Made by a program: the position numbers and the translations under genes
Shown: in pieces, positions 34,388 through 43,504 of the stretch
How positions within the stretch are numbered: position 1 is the stretch's first letter
How the letters are laid out: each line of letters starts with the position of its first letter
Notes under the pieces: generated by a model
Told to the model about the DNA's origin: nothing
The model's input: only the letters and a program-made list of their open reading frames with translations
Database searches by the model: none
Source of the DNA: Lachnospiraceae bacterium V9D3004
GTDB lineage: Bacteria; Bacillota; Clostridia; Lachnospirales; Lachnospiraceae
Length of the DNA stretch: 64,000 bases
Direction: 5' to 3'
Assembly (NCBI GenBank): GCA_000621985.1
Contig: KK211381.1
Coordinates: 34,706 to 98,705 of the forward strand

Positions 34388-37285
34388 ATGCTTGTTCGCG
34401 TGTCACATGACAAATTTTCGGAAGGGGAAAGCAGATTTATCGGTGAATCGATAGGCCTGCTTGTTAGTGATGTTTTCGATGTGGTTTTATGTATGGATGT
34501 GAACAACTGTTTTATCAGGATCCTTAAGGACAATGAAACAGTTACTTCCTATCTGACGGATGAAAAAGAAGTTGATCTTGCTACGATTGTCAGAAAGTAT
34601 GCTCATGACGTTGTTGACAGTGGTTACATTGAGGATTTTACGGGCAGACTTAATATATACAGGATTATGAAGAATTCCCGCAGCGGAAGCTATAAGGAGA
34701 TGTTTGTTTACGGGAAGAAAGACGGTGAATTCTGGAGACTGACGCTTCATTATCAGGTTGATAAATCTTCGGGTCTTCCGTTTTTGTATGCATGTTTTCA
34801 GGATGTAACGAAGCTTGTTTATGAGCAACAGCAGAATGCTGCCAATAAGAATATATTTAATCTGTTTTCAAGTGAATACTATACAGTATTCATGGTTGAT
34901 CTGAATAATGATGAATTCCATCTCATCAAATCGCTCGAAAAAGATGAGCCGTTCTTTTCTTGCTACAAGAAGTTTTCAGAGCTTCATGCTGCATATACTA
35001 AAGCATATGTCAATGCGGAATACAGGGATATGGTTAAGTTTGTATATGATAAGGATAATCTTATCACCGAATTCGATTCCGGCAGAGGAAGAATAGATCT
35101 TGTATACAACAGTATATATGGATGGATCAATGACAACATAAGGAGAATGCCTGATTACAATAAAGACAACAGAATGGTTCTGTATGCCACAAGAAGTTAT
35201 GAGAAGGAAAGAGCTCAGGAAGAGAATGAAGAATATATCAGACAGGAGCGCAATAATCTTCAGAGAATATATGATCTGCTCGGCACAACTTATTTTTCCA
35301 TACAGCTTGTCAATACTGAAGATAAGATGATACAGGTTATCAAGAATCCGGAAGATTCACCTTATTCCGGAATTGTTGAGATCCCGGATTACAGAGAATT
35401 GTATGAATATGTTGAATACAATGTATATGAAGAAGACAAGGAATATGTAAAAGAGCTGTATTCTTATGAAAATCTTTCATCAATGTTCAATAATATGATG
35501 GATATCAGACAGGTTGAATACAGACGTTATATAGATGGAGAACTCAAGTGGGTTTCAGTAAGGATTCAGCCGATAAGGTTAATTGACGGAGTCGCAAAAG
35601 AAGTGATCATCGCGGCACGTAATATTGATGAACAGCGTCTTGAATTCATTAAAAAAGAAAAAGAGAATATGGATCTTCTTTCCGAGAAGAAAGATATGCT
35701 TGAATTCATGGATGCAATATCCGATACATATCTTGCTGTCTGGGTTGTTAATTATTCAACAAAGGATCTGCGTGTCATCAGTTGTGCCCATGAATATATC
35801 AGAGCTCTTGTTGAAAATCAATCCTCAGATATTTTTGGCTCAAAATTCAAAAGATATATTGAAGAATATGTTGAAGCTGAATACAGGGAAGATATGGTAA
35901 AACTTGTAGATTCCGATTTTGTTCATGAGAGACTCGGTTATAATAAGATGTGGGAAAAGACATATCGAAACAAAAAAGGCGACTGGATTACAATATCGAT
36001 GTGCAAGACAAGGTCCTATACGAATGATAACCGTGAAGTATTGTGTATATTCGGTAATGCCAATGAAAGAGAGATGTCAAGGCAGATGCTTGAAAAAGCG
36101 TTATGTGATGCCGAGAATGCCAATAGAGCCAAGACATCATTTTTTGCCAATATGTCCCATGACATAAGGACACCGATGAATGCTATCCTTGGTATGGCTG
36201 ATATTGCAAAAGAGAATATTGATGACAGAGAGAAGCTTATAAGCTGTATTGAACATATTGACATATCCGGTAAGCATCTTCTTCAGCTTATTAATAATGT
36301 GCTTGATATGACCAGTATTGAAAGCGGCAAATTAAAGCTTAACAGTGTTGATATGAATATGGATTCTTTCGTTGACAGTATCAAGGCTATCGTAATTCCT
36401 ATCGCTGAAAAAGAAGGGATTGATATATCATTTGATACAAAAGATGTGATCCATAAGGATGTTATGGGCGATGTATTGAGACTTCGCCAGATCATTATTA
36501 ATCTTGTTACCAATGCGCTTAAGTATACTGACAGAGGCGGAAAAGTATCTCTTAAGATAAAGGAAAAATACAGTAAGAGTCTGAAAAAGGGAAGATTTAC
36601 ATTTATAATATCCGATAATGGTATCGGAATGAGTAAGGAATTTCTTGCAAAGATATATGATCCGTATGAGAGAGATAATGCCGACAGTATGACCCGTCCC
36701 GAAGGAACAGGTCTGGGTATGAGTATTACCAAGACATTTGTGGGTCTTATGAAGGGTAAGATCCATATTGAAAGTGAAGTAGGAGTGGGTACTAAGATCA
36801 AAGTTGATATTCCTCTTGAGATAGTTACTGTTGATCCGGCTTCAGAGACCAAGAATTCTTTTGATGAAAAAGAGATAGAACTCAGCGGAGTCAAAGTTCT
36901 CGTTGTTGAAGATCATGATGTTAATATGCTTATAATGAGGAATTATCTTGAAAATGAAGGAATGATCATGACCGGAGTTCGTAACGGTAAGGAAGCTGTT
37001 GATGTAATGTCAGAAGCAAAAGAAGGAGATTTTGACCTTATACTTATGGATATTCAGATGCCGGTTATGAATGGATATGAAGCGGCAAGAAGGATAAGGA
37101 ATATGGACAGCGATTATACAAAAAATATTCCGATATTTGCCCTTACCGCCAATGCATTTGATGAAGACGTCAGAAGAGCTATGGAATCAGGAATGAACGG
37201 CCATCTGACTAAACCGATACAGGTTGATATATTATATAAGGTGATAAAACAGATTATCGCCGGAAGATTTAACATGAAATTGTGA
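34388..37285 (+). CDS. Soluble hybrid sensor histidine kinase with receiver domain
   Basis: 965 aa from the ATG at 34388, with GTGGAGGTGGG upstream. No membrane helix. The N-terminal 560 residues form three or four PAS-like or related sensor segments. Then HisKA (ANMSHDIRTPMNAILGM, H591), the ATPase domain (LVTNALKYT, ISDNGIGMS, GTGLGMSIT) and a C-terminal receiver (LILMDIQMPVMNG, D888; LTKPI). This architecture is abundant in Butyrivibrio and relatives. The downstream partner is not nearby. The stop overlaps tcdA. Confidence 0.9.
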   Translation: MLVRVSHDKFSEGESRFIGESIGLLVSDVFDVVLCMDVNNCFIRILKDNETVTSYLTDEKEVDLATIVRKYAHDVVDSGYIEDFTGRLNIYRIMKNSRSGSYKEMFVYGKKDGEFWRLTLHYQVDKSSGLPFLYACFQDVTKLVYEQQQNAANKNIFNLFSSEYYTVFMVDLNNDEFHLIKSLEKDEPFFSCYKKFSELHAAYTKAYVNAEYRDMVKFVYDKDNLITEFDSGRGRIDLVYNSIYGWINDNIRRMPDYNKDNRMVLYATRSYEKERAQEENEEYIRQERNNLQRIYDLLGTTYFSIQLVNTEDKMIQVIKNPEDSPYSGIVEIPDYRELYEYVEYNVYEEDKEYVKELYSYENLSSMFNNMMDIRQVEYRRYIDGELKWVSVRIQPIRLIDGVAKEVIIAARNIDEQRLEFIKKEKENMDLLSEKKDMLEFMDAISDTYLAVWVVNYSTKDLRVISCAHEYIRALVENQSSDIFGSKFKRYIEEYVEAEYREDMVKLVDSDFVHERLGYNKMWEKTYRNKKGDWITISMCKTRSYTNDNREVLCIFGNANEREMSRQMLEKALCDAENANRAKTSFFANMSHDIRTPMNAILGMADIAKENIDDREKLISCIEHIDISGKHLLQLINNVLDMTSIESGKLKLNSVDMNMDSFVDSIKAIVIPIAEKEGIDISFDTKDVIHKDVMGDVLRLRQIIINLVTNALKYTDRGGKVSLKIKEKYSKSLKKGRFTFIISDNGIGMSKEFLAKIYDPYERDNADSMTRPEGTGLGMSITKTFVGLMKGKIHIESEVGVGTKIKVDIPLEIVTVDPASETKNSFDEKEIELSGVKVLVVEDHDVNMLIMRNYLENEGMIMTGVRNGKEAVDVMSEAKEGDFDLILMDIQMPVMNGYEAARRIRNMDSDYTKNIPIFALTANAFDEDVRRAMESGMNGHLTKPIQVDILYKVIKQIIAGRFNMKL

Positions 37286-37986
37286 GAGATATACTTGTGA
37301 GAGAAGAACTTGAGAGAACTGCACTCATTATTGGTGAAGACGCAGTGAAAAGACTGATAGGATCAAAAGTTGCAGTGTTTGGTCTTGGCGGAGTCGGAGG
37401 TTATGTTGTAGAGGCTCTTGCCAGAAGCGGAATAGGTTCATTCGTGCTTATTGACAGCGATGTCATTAGTACTTCTAATATTAACAGGCAGATTATTGCC
37501 ACGGTAGATACAGTCGGGAGATATAAAACAGAGGTTATGAAGGAGAGGGTGTTAAGTATTAATCCTGATGCTGACATAACTCTGTATAATGAATTCTATC
37601 TTCCGGAGAATTCGGATACAGTTGATCTATGCGGCTGTAATTATATTGTTGACGCTGTGGATACCGTAAGTGCCAAGATAGAGATTATTCTTCAGGCAGT
37701 TAAGCTTGGGATTCCCGTTATCAGCAGTATGGGTGCGGGGAATAAGCTTGACCCTTCAAAGTTTGAAGTGGCTGATATCTATTCTACTTCCGTATGTCCT
37801 CTTGCAAGAGTAATGAGACGTGAATTGAAAAAAAGAAATGTGGATAAGCTGAAAGTAGTGTATTCAAAGGAAAAACCCGTCGTGTATGGTGATGCCGGCA
37901 GAATTCCGGGAAGTACTGCTTTTGTTCCGTCGACTGCCGGGCTTTTGGTTGCTTCGGAAGTTGTAAAGGACATTGCTTTGGTTTGA
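37282..37986 (+). CDS. tcdA: tRNA threonylcarbamoyladenosine dehydratase TcdA
   Basis: 234 aa, E1/ThiF superfamily. GLGGVGGYVVEALARSG is the ATP-binding loop; IDSDVISTSNINRQI and DAVDTVSAKIEI are diagnostic for the CsdL/TcdA group. It cyclises t6A37 in tRNA to the hydantoin form. Begins with GTG overlapping the kinase stop; GTG at 37297 is an alternative start. Confidence 0.92.
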   Translation: MRDILVREELERTALIIGEDAVKRLIGSKVAVFGLGGVGGYVVEALARSGIGSFVLIDSDVISTSNINRQIIATVDTVGRYKTEVMKERVLSINPDADITLYNEFYLPENSDTVDLCGCNYIVDAVDTVSAKIEIILQAVKLGIPVISSMGAGNKLDPSKFEVADIYSTSVCPLARVMRRELKKRNVDKLKVVYSKEKPVVYGDAGRIPGSTAFVPSTAGLLVASEVVKDIALV

Positions 37987-38009
37987 TATAAGTAGGATGG
38001 TGTATTTTT

Positions 38010-38477
38010 TTGTGGAATAATAGAATATTTTGGAAAAGACTGATCTGGTTTTTGTTTATTATATATATATCATGGCTGGTATATTTTCTATTGTTTTCGG
38101 AAAGATACGGGAGACAGTCATTAGATGCGTACAGATATAATCTTATGCCGTTTTCTGAGATCAAAAGATATATATTCAATATGGAGTCGATAGGAATGGA
38201 ACTGTTCTTACTTAATATAGTAGGAAATGTTGTTGCATTTATTCCGTTTGGAACAAGTCTTCCGTTGATCAATAAAAAATATAAGAGCTTTTTGTCAGTA
38301 CTTCTGATAGGATTGATGTTCATAGTTTCCATAGAAACTATACAGCTTATAATGAAAGCCGGCAGTTTTGATGTTGATGATATAATACTTAACACCACAG
38401 GAGTTATAACAGGATATATTATCAGTATTATTTTGAAGTATGTATATAATAAGAATTCCGTATCTAAAAAAGGATGA
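38010..38477 (+). CDS. VanZ-like membrane protein
   Basis: 155 aa, four predicted membrane helices. YNLMPFSEIKRYI, NIVGNVVAFIPFG and SFDVDDIILNTTGVITGY match the VanZ family pattern. VanZ was described in teicoplanin resistance clusters, but chromosomal copies have no proven role. TTG start with a weak GGATGG site 11 bases upstream. Confidence 0.85.
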   Translation: MWNNRIFWKRLIWFLFIIYISWLVYFLLFSERYGRQSLDAYRYNLMPFSEIKRYIFNMESIGMELFLLNIVGNVVAFIPFGTSLPLINKKYKSFLSVLLIGLMFIVSIETIQLIMKAGSFDVDDIILNTTGVITGYIISIILKYVYNKNSVSKKG

Positions 38478-38486
38478 TATAGATAA

Positions 38487-38846
38487 ATGAAGATCAAGAA
38501 GAATAAGAATAAACTTCAGGCGAAGAGAAGAAATAAAAAAACGCTTCATATTCTGGATGCAAAGATACCTGTTTCCATCTATATTTCAATAACGCTTGGT
38601 ATATTGTCTGCATTGTCATTTATCGTAATGTGTATAATATCAGCAATATGTGAAGGACAAGCATCAGTAGAGATCGCTTATGTTCCCATGATCGCGGTTG
38701 TGTGTAATATTACAGGTCTGTTTATAGCATACAGATGTTTTAAGATGGATGATGTGCGAGACAGACTTGTCAGTGTTGCAAACATACTTAACTGTACTTT
38801 GATAATCCTGTATATGATATTGTATATTATCGGAATGGTTTTCTAA
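38487..38846 (+). CDS. Small membrane protein, DUF6142-like
   Basis: 119 aa. A basic N-terminus (KKNKNKLQAKRRNKK) is followed by three hydrophobic helices. The size and helix order fit DUF6142 proteins of Lachnospiraceae, an assignment made from memory. It is 9 bp after the VanZ-like gene, in the same operon. Function unknown. Confidence 0.6.
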   Translation: MKIKKNKNKLQAKRRNKKTLHILDAKIPVSIYISITLGILSALSFIVMCIISAICEGQASVEIAYVPMIAVVCNITGLFIAYRCFKMDDVRDRLVSVANILNCTLIILYMILYIIGMVF

Positions 38847-38874
38847 AAAAAAAGACCTCATAAAGAGGAGGAAA

Positions 38875-38898
38875 GGCCAACCGGTGTGGTGATTGGCC
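38875..38898. terminator. Hairpin GGCCAA-N12-TTGGCC after the DUF6142-like gene
   Basis: GGCCAA at 38875-38880 pairs with TTGGCC at 38893-38898. Only a short T stretch follows, so termination may be weak. A smaller GACCTC/GAGG pairing lies just upstream. The spacer 38847-39025 holds nothing else recognised. Confidence 0.5.
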
Positions 38899-39025
38899 TT
38901 GATAATATGAAAAAAACGTAATCACTGTTGTTCTGTAAGCAATCGTATGTTGTATCTTGAAATCAGTATAATGTTAATAAATGTCCTTGCAATTTATAAA
39001 AAGAAAACAAATTGTTAACAAACGG

Positions 39026-39865
39026 TTAACTGACGGTACGACAATATTTTATCAGATTCTTGGACAAGCGGATTTTGGTATATATTTCCATATATTGTTC
39101 CCTGGTCATATCTTCAATGTAATTTCGCTGGTAATCTTTTGATATTCCTGCAGCATTAACATAATCGGCAGCTTTGTTGTAAGCAATGGCGGCAGTTGTT
39201 TCGTCGTCGTATCTACCTATTATATAGTCACCGTTCGTATGAATCTTGGCGAGGTAACATTCACTGCCGGTATCAGTCTGCCTGAAGACACCAAAATACC
39301 GGTTGATTATCTGAATGTTTGAATATCTGTAATCACGGTTGTTTCCGTTCATATGGATATAATCCCTGCCGCATACAGCATAATTATGAATACCGTATCG
39401 TGACATGATATTAGTCTGCATTCCGTATTCGTTAACAAATAGATGACCGCCGCGTCTTGTTATCGAGTGCTCCGAATAATAGAACAGATCATCAACATCA
39501 AATATATAGTAATCATGAACATCATAATAATATCTGAACAACCTGTCCTGCATATATATAGGAGTCTTAATATACATATTATTATCACGGTAATTTATTA
39601 TACATACCCATTTGGCAAAAGAAAGAAAACAGTTATCCGGATCATAATCGCCGATCCCCTTATCACCGGTCGTCAGCTCACAGGCTTCGACATATGCTTT
39701 CCCGGCAAGCTCATACGATGAAAAGCTTCCCAGGCTGATATGTTTGTTCTTATATGTAAATGAGGCACGGTAATAAGTTGAACCGTCTTTTTTGGTGGTG
39801 GCATATACACCGGGCAGTTTTTTCACTGGTAAGATCACCATCTTTCGGTAGGTATGGTAAAACAT
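39026..39865 (-). CDS. HNH/AP2-type DNA-binding protein, possibly a degenerate homing-endonuclease relative
   Basis: Up to 279 aa; an ATG at 39841 (MVILPVKKLPGVYATTKKDG) is an equally plausible start. The N-terminal segment GVYATTKKDG to LGSFSSYELAGKAYVEA is an AP2-like three-strand fold. Its second copy is GVFRQTDTGSECYLAKIHTN to IGRYDDETTAAIAYNKAADY. Between them lies RDYIHMNGNNRDYRYSNIQIIN, which has the layout of the HNH core (DHxNGNxxDNRxxNLxxxT) but with changed key residues. HNH-AP2 proteins are usually mobile-DNA endonucleases. This one may be a DNA-binding relic or a domesticated regulator. It lies beside a large palindromic element. Confidence 0.55.
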   Translation of the reverse strand: MFYHTYRKMVILPVKKLPGVYATTKKDGSTYYRASFTYKNKHISLGSFSSYELAGKAYVEACELTTGDKGIGDYDPDNCFLSFAKWVCIINYRDNNMYIKTPIYMQDRLFRYYYDVHDYYIFDVDDLFYYSEHSITRRGGHLFVNEYGMQTNIMSRYGIHNYAVCGRDYIHMNGNNRDYRYSNIQIINRYFGVFRQTDTGSECYLAKIHTNGDYIIGRYDDETTAAIAYNKAADYVNAAGISKDYQRNYIEDMTREQYMEIYTKIRLSKNLIKYCRTVS

Positions 39866-39866
39866 A

Positions 39867-40053
39867 GTTGCTATTCACAATCCCCCACAACCCATAGCCC
39901 ATCTGCTTCGCATCTGTCGCAGCTTCGCTACTTCAGGCTATGGGACGTGGGGGATGTTCCTGCTTCGCAGGAACCGTTTACGAACCCATATACAGCTTCT
40001 TGCGTGCAAGCATGACAAAGCAGTATATAGGTTCGTAATGTGTGAATAGTAAC
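39867..40053. mobile_element. MITE-like palindromic element, about 187 bp
   Basis: Ends: GTTGCTATTCACA (39867-39879) and TGTGAATAGTAAC (40041-40053), 12 of 13 bases inverted. Inside are nested hairpins: AATCCCCCAC with GTGGGGGAT, CCATAGCC with GGCTATGG, GGTTCCTGC-type GTTCCTGCTTCGCAGGAAC, and ACGAACC with GGTTCGT. No open frame and no clear target duplication. GC is higher than the surroundings. A non-autonomous element or other folded repeat is inferred. Confidence 0.6.
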
Positions 40054-40164
40054 ATGTTAACATAAAAATGTTACATATTTGTTATGGGATTGCATAATAT
40101 ATATACGGGTGTTATAATGTTGGTCAGTTATTTTAGACATATATATAGAAAAGGAGTAATGAGT

Positions 40165-41652
40165 ATGGATATTATGTATAGAAGTACCCGTGGAAAAGCC
40201 GGAGAAGTTACTGCTTCACAGGCTATATTGCAGGGACTTGCTGAAGACGGCGGTTTATACGTGCCCGATAAGCTTCCTGTGCTTCCGGTTAAGCTTGATG
40301 AACTGGCTGGGCTTGATTACAGACAGACTGCATACATTATAATGAAAGAATTCTTAAGCGATTTTACAGAAGAAGAGCTTAAGGACTGCATTGACAAAGC
40401 ATATGACGATAAGTTTGACTGCAAAGAGATTGCACCGCTTAAAAAAGCCGGGGATGCATATTTTCTGGAATTGTTCCATGGAGCTACAATAGCGTTCAAA
40501 GATATGGCATTATCAATATTACCGCATCTTATGACAACTTCGGCAAAGAAGAATAATGTGGACGGTAAGATAATGATCCTCACAGCTACCAGCGGAGATA
40601 CCGGAAAAGCTGCGCTTGCCGGTTTTGCCGATGTTGAGGGTACGGGTATTATTGTTTTTTATCCGAAGCATGGGGTAAGTGTTATCCAGGAAAAGCAGAT
40701 GGTAACTCAGAAGGGCGACAATACTTATGTGGTTGGAATTGAAGGTAATTTTGACGATGCGCAGACGGGCGTTAAGAAGATGTTCGGCAACAGTGAACTG
40801 GCTGCAAGAATGAAGGATAAGGGTTACAGATTCTCTTCTGCCAATTCCATTAATATAGGAAGACTTGTGCCACAGGTTGTGTATTACATATATACCTATG
40901 GAAAACTTATCGCTGATGGCGTGATCAAGGCCGGAGATAAGGTCAATTACGTTGTTCCAACCGGTAATTTCGGTAATATCCTTGCCGCATATTACGCAAA
41001 AGCGATGGGTATTCCTGTTAATAAGCTTATATGCGCTTCCAATGAAAATAAAGTGTTGTATGATTTCTTTGCAACTGGAACCTATGACCGCAACAGGGAA
41101 TTCATACTTACCAGTTCGCCGTCAATGGATATTCTTATATCAAGTAATCTTGAAAGACTTATATATGCTATTGCCGGTGAGGACGGTAACGCTACTTCCA
41201 AGTTCATGAAGGAATTATCCGACAGCGGTAAATATTCCATCACAGATTCCATGAAAGAGGAGCTTGGAGTATTCTACGGAGGATACTGCGATGAGAAGAA
41301 GACTGCTGATACAATAAAGAAGATATACGGTTCTTCAGGATATGTGATCGATACGCATACTGCTGTTGCAGCCGGAGTATATGAAGAATATAAAAATAAT
41401 ACAGGAGATAACACTGTCACGGTAATAGCATCAACAGCAAGTCCGTACAAATTCACAAGAAGTGTTATGAATGCCATAGATGATAAGTATGACAGTATGA
41501 CGGATTTTGAACTTGTTGACAGGTTATCTGAATTGTCAAAAGTACCGGTTCCTGCGGCAATAGAGGAGATAAGAACAGCTCCTGTTCTTCATGACAGAGT
41601 ATGTGATAAGAGCAGGATGCAGGATGTAGTTGAAGATATTCTCAGATTATAG
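40165..41652 (+). CDS. thrC: Threonine synthase
   Basis: 495 aa from the ATG at 40165, with AAGGAG at 40151-40156; an in-frame ATG at 40159 is possible and one at 40084 is too far upstream. MYRSTRG opening and EDGGLYVPD are typical of the longer ThrC class. K112 in ATIAFKDMA binds pyridoxal phosphate; TSGDTGKAALAGF is the phosphate loop. Converts O-phosphohomoserine to threonine. The hisA gene follows at 12 bp. Confidence 0.95.
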   Translation: MDIMYRSTRGKAGEVTASQAILQGLAEDGGLYVPDKLPVLPVKLDELAGLDYRQTAYIIMKEFLSDFTEEELKDCIDKAYDDKFDCKEIAPLKKAGDAYFLELFHGATIAFKDMALSILPHLMTTSAKKNNVDGKIMILTATSGDTGKAALAGFADVEGTGIIVFYPKHGVSVIQEKQMVTQKGDNTYVVGIEGNFDDAQTGVKKMFGNSELAARMKDKGYRFSSANSINIGRLVPQVVYYIYTYGKLIADGVIKAGDKVNYVVPTGNFGNILAAYYAKAMGIPVNKLICASNENKVLYDFFATGTYDRNREFILTSSPSMDILISSNLERLIYAIAGEDGNATSKFMKELSDSGKYSITDSMKEELGVFYGGYCDEKKTADTIKKIYGSSGYVIDTHTAVAAGVYEEYKNNTGDNTVTVIASTASPYKFTRSVMNAIDDKYDSMTDFELVDRLSELSKVPVPAAIEEIRTAPVLHDRVCDKSRMQDVVEDILRL

Positions 41653-41664
41653 AGGTGATATGTA

Positions 41665-42453
41665 ATGCGTTTCAGACCGTGTATTGACATACACAACGGA
41701 AAAGTTAAGCAGATCGTAGGTTCAAGTCTTGTGGATAATGGCGAAGAATCACAGGCAAAAGAGAATTTTGTGTCCGATGCCGGCGCTGCTTATTATGCCG
41801 GTTTATATAAGAAGAATGATCTTTATGGAGGTCATATCGTAATACTTAACAAGGCCGGAACCAAAGAATATGAAGAAGATCTGGCACAGGCGAGAGAAGC
41901 TTTGGAAGAATTTCCCCGTGGCATGCAGATAGGGGGAGGAGTTGATCTTCAAAATGCCGAGAGAATGCTTGATCTCGGTGCATCCCATGTGATCGTTACA
42001 TCAGCGGTGTTCAAGGACGGAAAGATCAATTATGATAATCTGAAGAGTCTGTCATACGTGACAGGAAAAGACAGACTTGTGCTTGATCTCAGTTGTAGAA
42101 TGAACGGAGATGATTATTATATAGTTACCGACAGGTGGCAAAAATATACTAATGAGATACTTGCTCTCGGGATCATGTCTCATCTGGGTCAGTATTGTGA
42201 TGAATTTCTTGTTCACGGCGTTGATGTTGAAGGCAGATCTGCCGGAATTGAAAGAGATGTAGTTACGTTACTGGGAGATTATCACGGCAATAAGGTTACA
42301 TATGCCGGTGGGATTGTTAAGATGGAAGATATTGAAGAGCTTAAGTTGTTGAGTAACGGTAATATAGATTTCACGATCGGAAGTGCGCTTGACATTTTCG
42401 GAGGTCATTTGAGCTTTGAAGAGATAGCTTCGAAGTATAAAACAGAAATGTAA
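41665..42453 (+). CDS. hisA: ProFAR isomerase HisA, eukaryote-like type
   Basis: 262 aa beta/alpha barrel. FRPCIDIHNGKVKQIVG holds the N-terminal catalytic Asp; MQIGGGVDLQNAERML, LDLSCRMNGDDYYIVTDRW and TYAGGIVKMEDIEEL cover the phosphate sites. The long insert after GSSLVD and the RWQKYTN segment match the HIS6-type HisA of fungi and plants, which some Firmicutes also use, rather than classical bacterial HisA. Fourth step of histidine synthesis. No other his gene is nearby. Confidence 0.9.
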   Translation: MRFRPCIDIHNGKVKQIVGSSLVDNGEESQAKENFVSDAGAAYYAGLYKKNDLYGGHIVILNKAGTKEYEEDLAQAREALEEFPRGMQIGGGVDLQNAERMLDLGASHVIVTSAVFKDGKINYDNLKSLSYVTGKDRLVLDLSCRMNGDDYYIVTDRWQKYTNEILALGIMSHLGQYCDEFLVHGVDVEGRSAGIERDVVTLLGDYHGNKVTYAGGIVKMEDIEELKLLSNGNIDFTIGSALDIFGGHLSFEEIASKYKTEM

Positions 42454-42493
42454 TAGTTGCAATTATTTTGTAATATTTGACAGGAAATCAATT

Positions 42494-42546
42494 CGAAAAC
42501 ATTGCTTTTTTCAAAAAAAATTAGTTGAAAAAATGCGATGTTTTCG
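42494..42546. terminator. Long hairpin after hisA
   Basis: CGAAAACAT (42494-42502) pairs with ATGTTTTCG (42538-42546). Inside, TTTTTTCAA pairs with TTGAAAAAA. The inner T-runs can act as termination tract for either direction. Likely ends the thrC-hisA transcript. Confidence 0.65.
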
Positions 42547-42588
42547 GTACTTTCAGGGGTTTACATTGAAAAAACTCAAAAAAAAGGG

Positions 42589-42617
42589 TTGAAATTATTA
42601 TAACTCTCAGCTATAAT
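42589..42617 (+). promoter_or_regulatory. Promoter TTGAAA-17-TATAAT for the wall hydrolase gene
   Basis: -35 TTGAAA at 42589-42594 and -10 TATAAT at 42612-42617, spacer 17 bp. Leader of about 70 nt to the start at 42694. I looked for a cyclic-di-AMP riboswitch, common before such genes, and did not find its conserved core. Confidence 0.7.
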
Positions 42618-42693
42618 TGTTACAAAGTTGTTAAGCGGGATGTAACAAAAACGCAAAACAAAACACAATAAACGTAACAATTTGGAGGGTGTC

Positions 42694-43428
42694 ATGAGTT
42701 TTAAAAGAATCGCATTATGCGTTATGTATGCTATGATAACAATGTTTGTTGTCAATACATGTACAGCATATGCTGAGGAAGAATCAGAATTCAATACACA
42801 GCAGATTCAGGTGCAGGATGTGACAGCAGCACCGGAGGAAGTACAGGTTACATATGATAACGAGTCGGTTAATAACATTGATGCATCATTACAGAATGTT
42901 GAATCGTCAGAAGCTGTTATAGAACAGGGAGCAACAGGGGTTGCAACAGAAGATGCAGACGAGGATATTGAAGAGAGTAATAGTTCATCAAAGAAAGTTT
43001 CCAAGAATTCATCTAAGAAAAAGTCCGCTTCAAAGAAATACAGCAAAGCAGATCTCAGATTAATGTCAGCTATCATATATTGCGAAGCCGGTGTTGAACC
43101 CTACGCAGGTAAGGTTGCAGTTGGAATCGTGGTAATGAACAGAAAAGAATCATCAGCATTCCCGAATTCCGTAAAGGGAGTTATATATCAGAGATACCAG
43201 TTTTCACCGGTTCGTAACGGATCTTTAAAGAAAGCACTTGCAAGATATGACAAAGGCAAATTCAATTCAGGATTATACAAGCAGTGCGTGAAAGCTGCCA
43301 AGGAAGCTTTATCGGGTGTTAAGTCTGTGGAATATAACGGCAAGAAGATCAACTGCAGCAAGTTTAAGTTCTTCAGTGGTGGATTAAGAGGTGCCAAAGT
43401 CACGATCAAGGGACACAGATTTAAATGA
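42694..43428 (+). CDS. Secreted cell wall hydrolase, SleB/Hydrolase_2 family
   Basis: 244 aa from the ATG at 42694, with TTTGGAGGG upstream. Signal peptide MSFKRIALCVMYAMITMFVV with cleavage near AYA. A low-complexity acidic then Ser/Lys linker (residues about 30-115). The C-terminal domain is RLMSAIIYCEAGVEPYAGKV, VGIVVMNRKES, VIYQRYQFSPV, in which the Glu of YCEAG is the expected catalytic residue. Outside spore formers such enzymes trim peptidoglycan during growth. Followed by a strong terminator. Confidence 0.87.
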   Translation: MSFKRIALCVMYAMITMFVVNTCTAYAEEESEFNTQQIQVQDVTAAPEEVQVTYDNESVNNIDASLQNVESSEAVIEQGATGVATEDADEDIEESNSSSKKVSKNSSKKKSASKKYSKADLRLMSAIIYCEAGVEPYAGKVAVGIVVMNRKESSAFPNSVKGVIYQRYQFSPVRNGSLKKALARYDKGKFNSGLYKQCVKAAKEALSGVKSVEYNGKKINCSKFKFFSGGLRGAKVTIKGHRFK

Positions 43429-43468
43429 TCAATCTGAATTTATAAGTGGATAAAAGAGAATGTTACAG

Positions 43469-43504
43469 GTCTTCAGTGCATGTATGTGCTCTGAAGACTT
43501 TTTT
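43469..43504 (+). terminator. Rho-independent terminator
   Basis: GTCTTCAG (43469-43476), 14-base loop, CTGAAGAC (43491-43498), then TTTTTTG. Ends the wall hydrolase transcript. Confidence 0.88.

Noticed and set aside
36283-36894. 203-codon minus-strand frame in the hybrid kinase
   Set aside because: Antisense to the conserved HisKA/ATPase domains.
37784-38497. 237-codon minus-strand frame opposite tcdA and the VanZ-like gene
   Set aside because: Spans two clear plus-strand genes with conserved motifs; composition typical of antisense frames.
42454-42693. Cyclic-di-AMP (ydaO-type) riboswitch before the wall hydrolase
   Set aside because: The conserved core could not be found; only a terminator-like hairpin and a promoter are visible.
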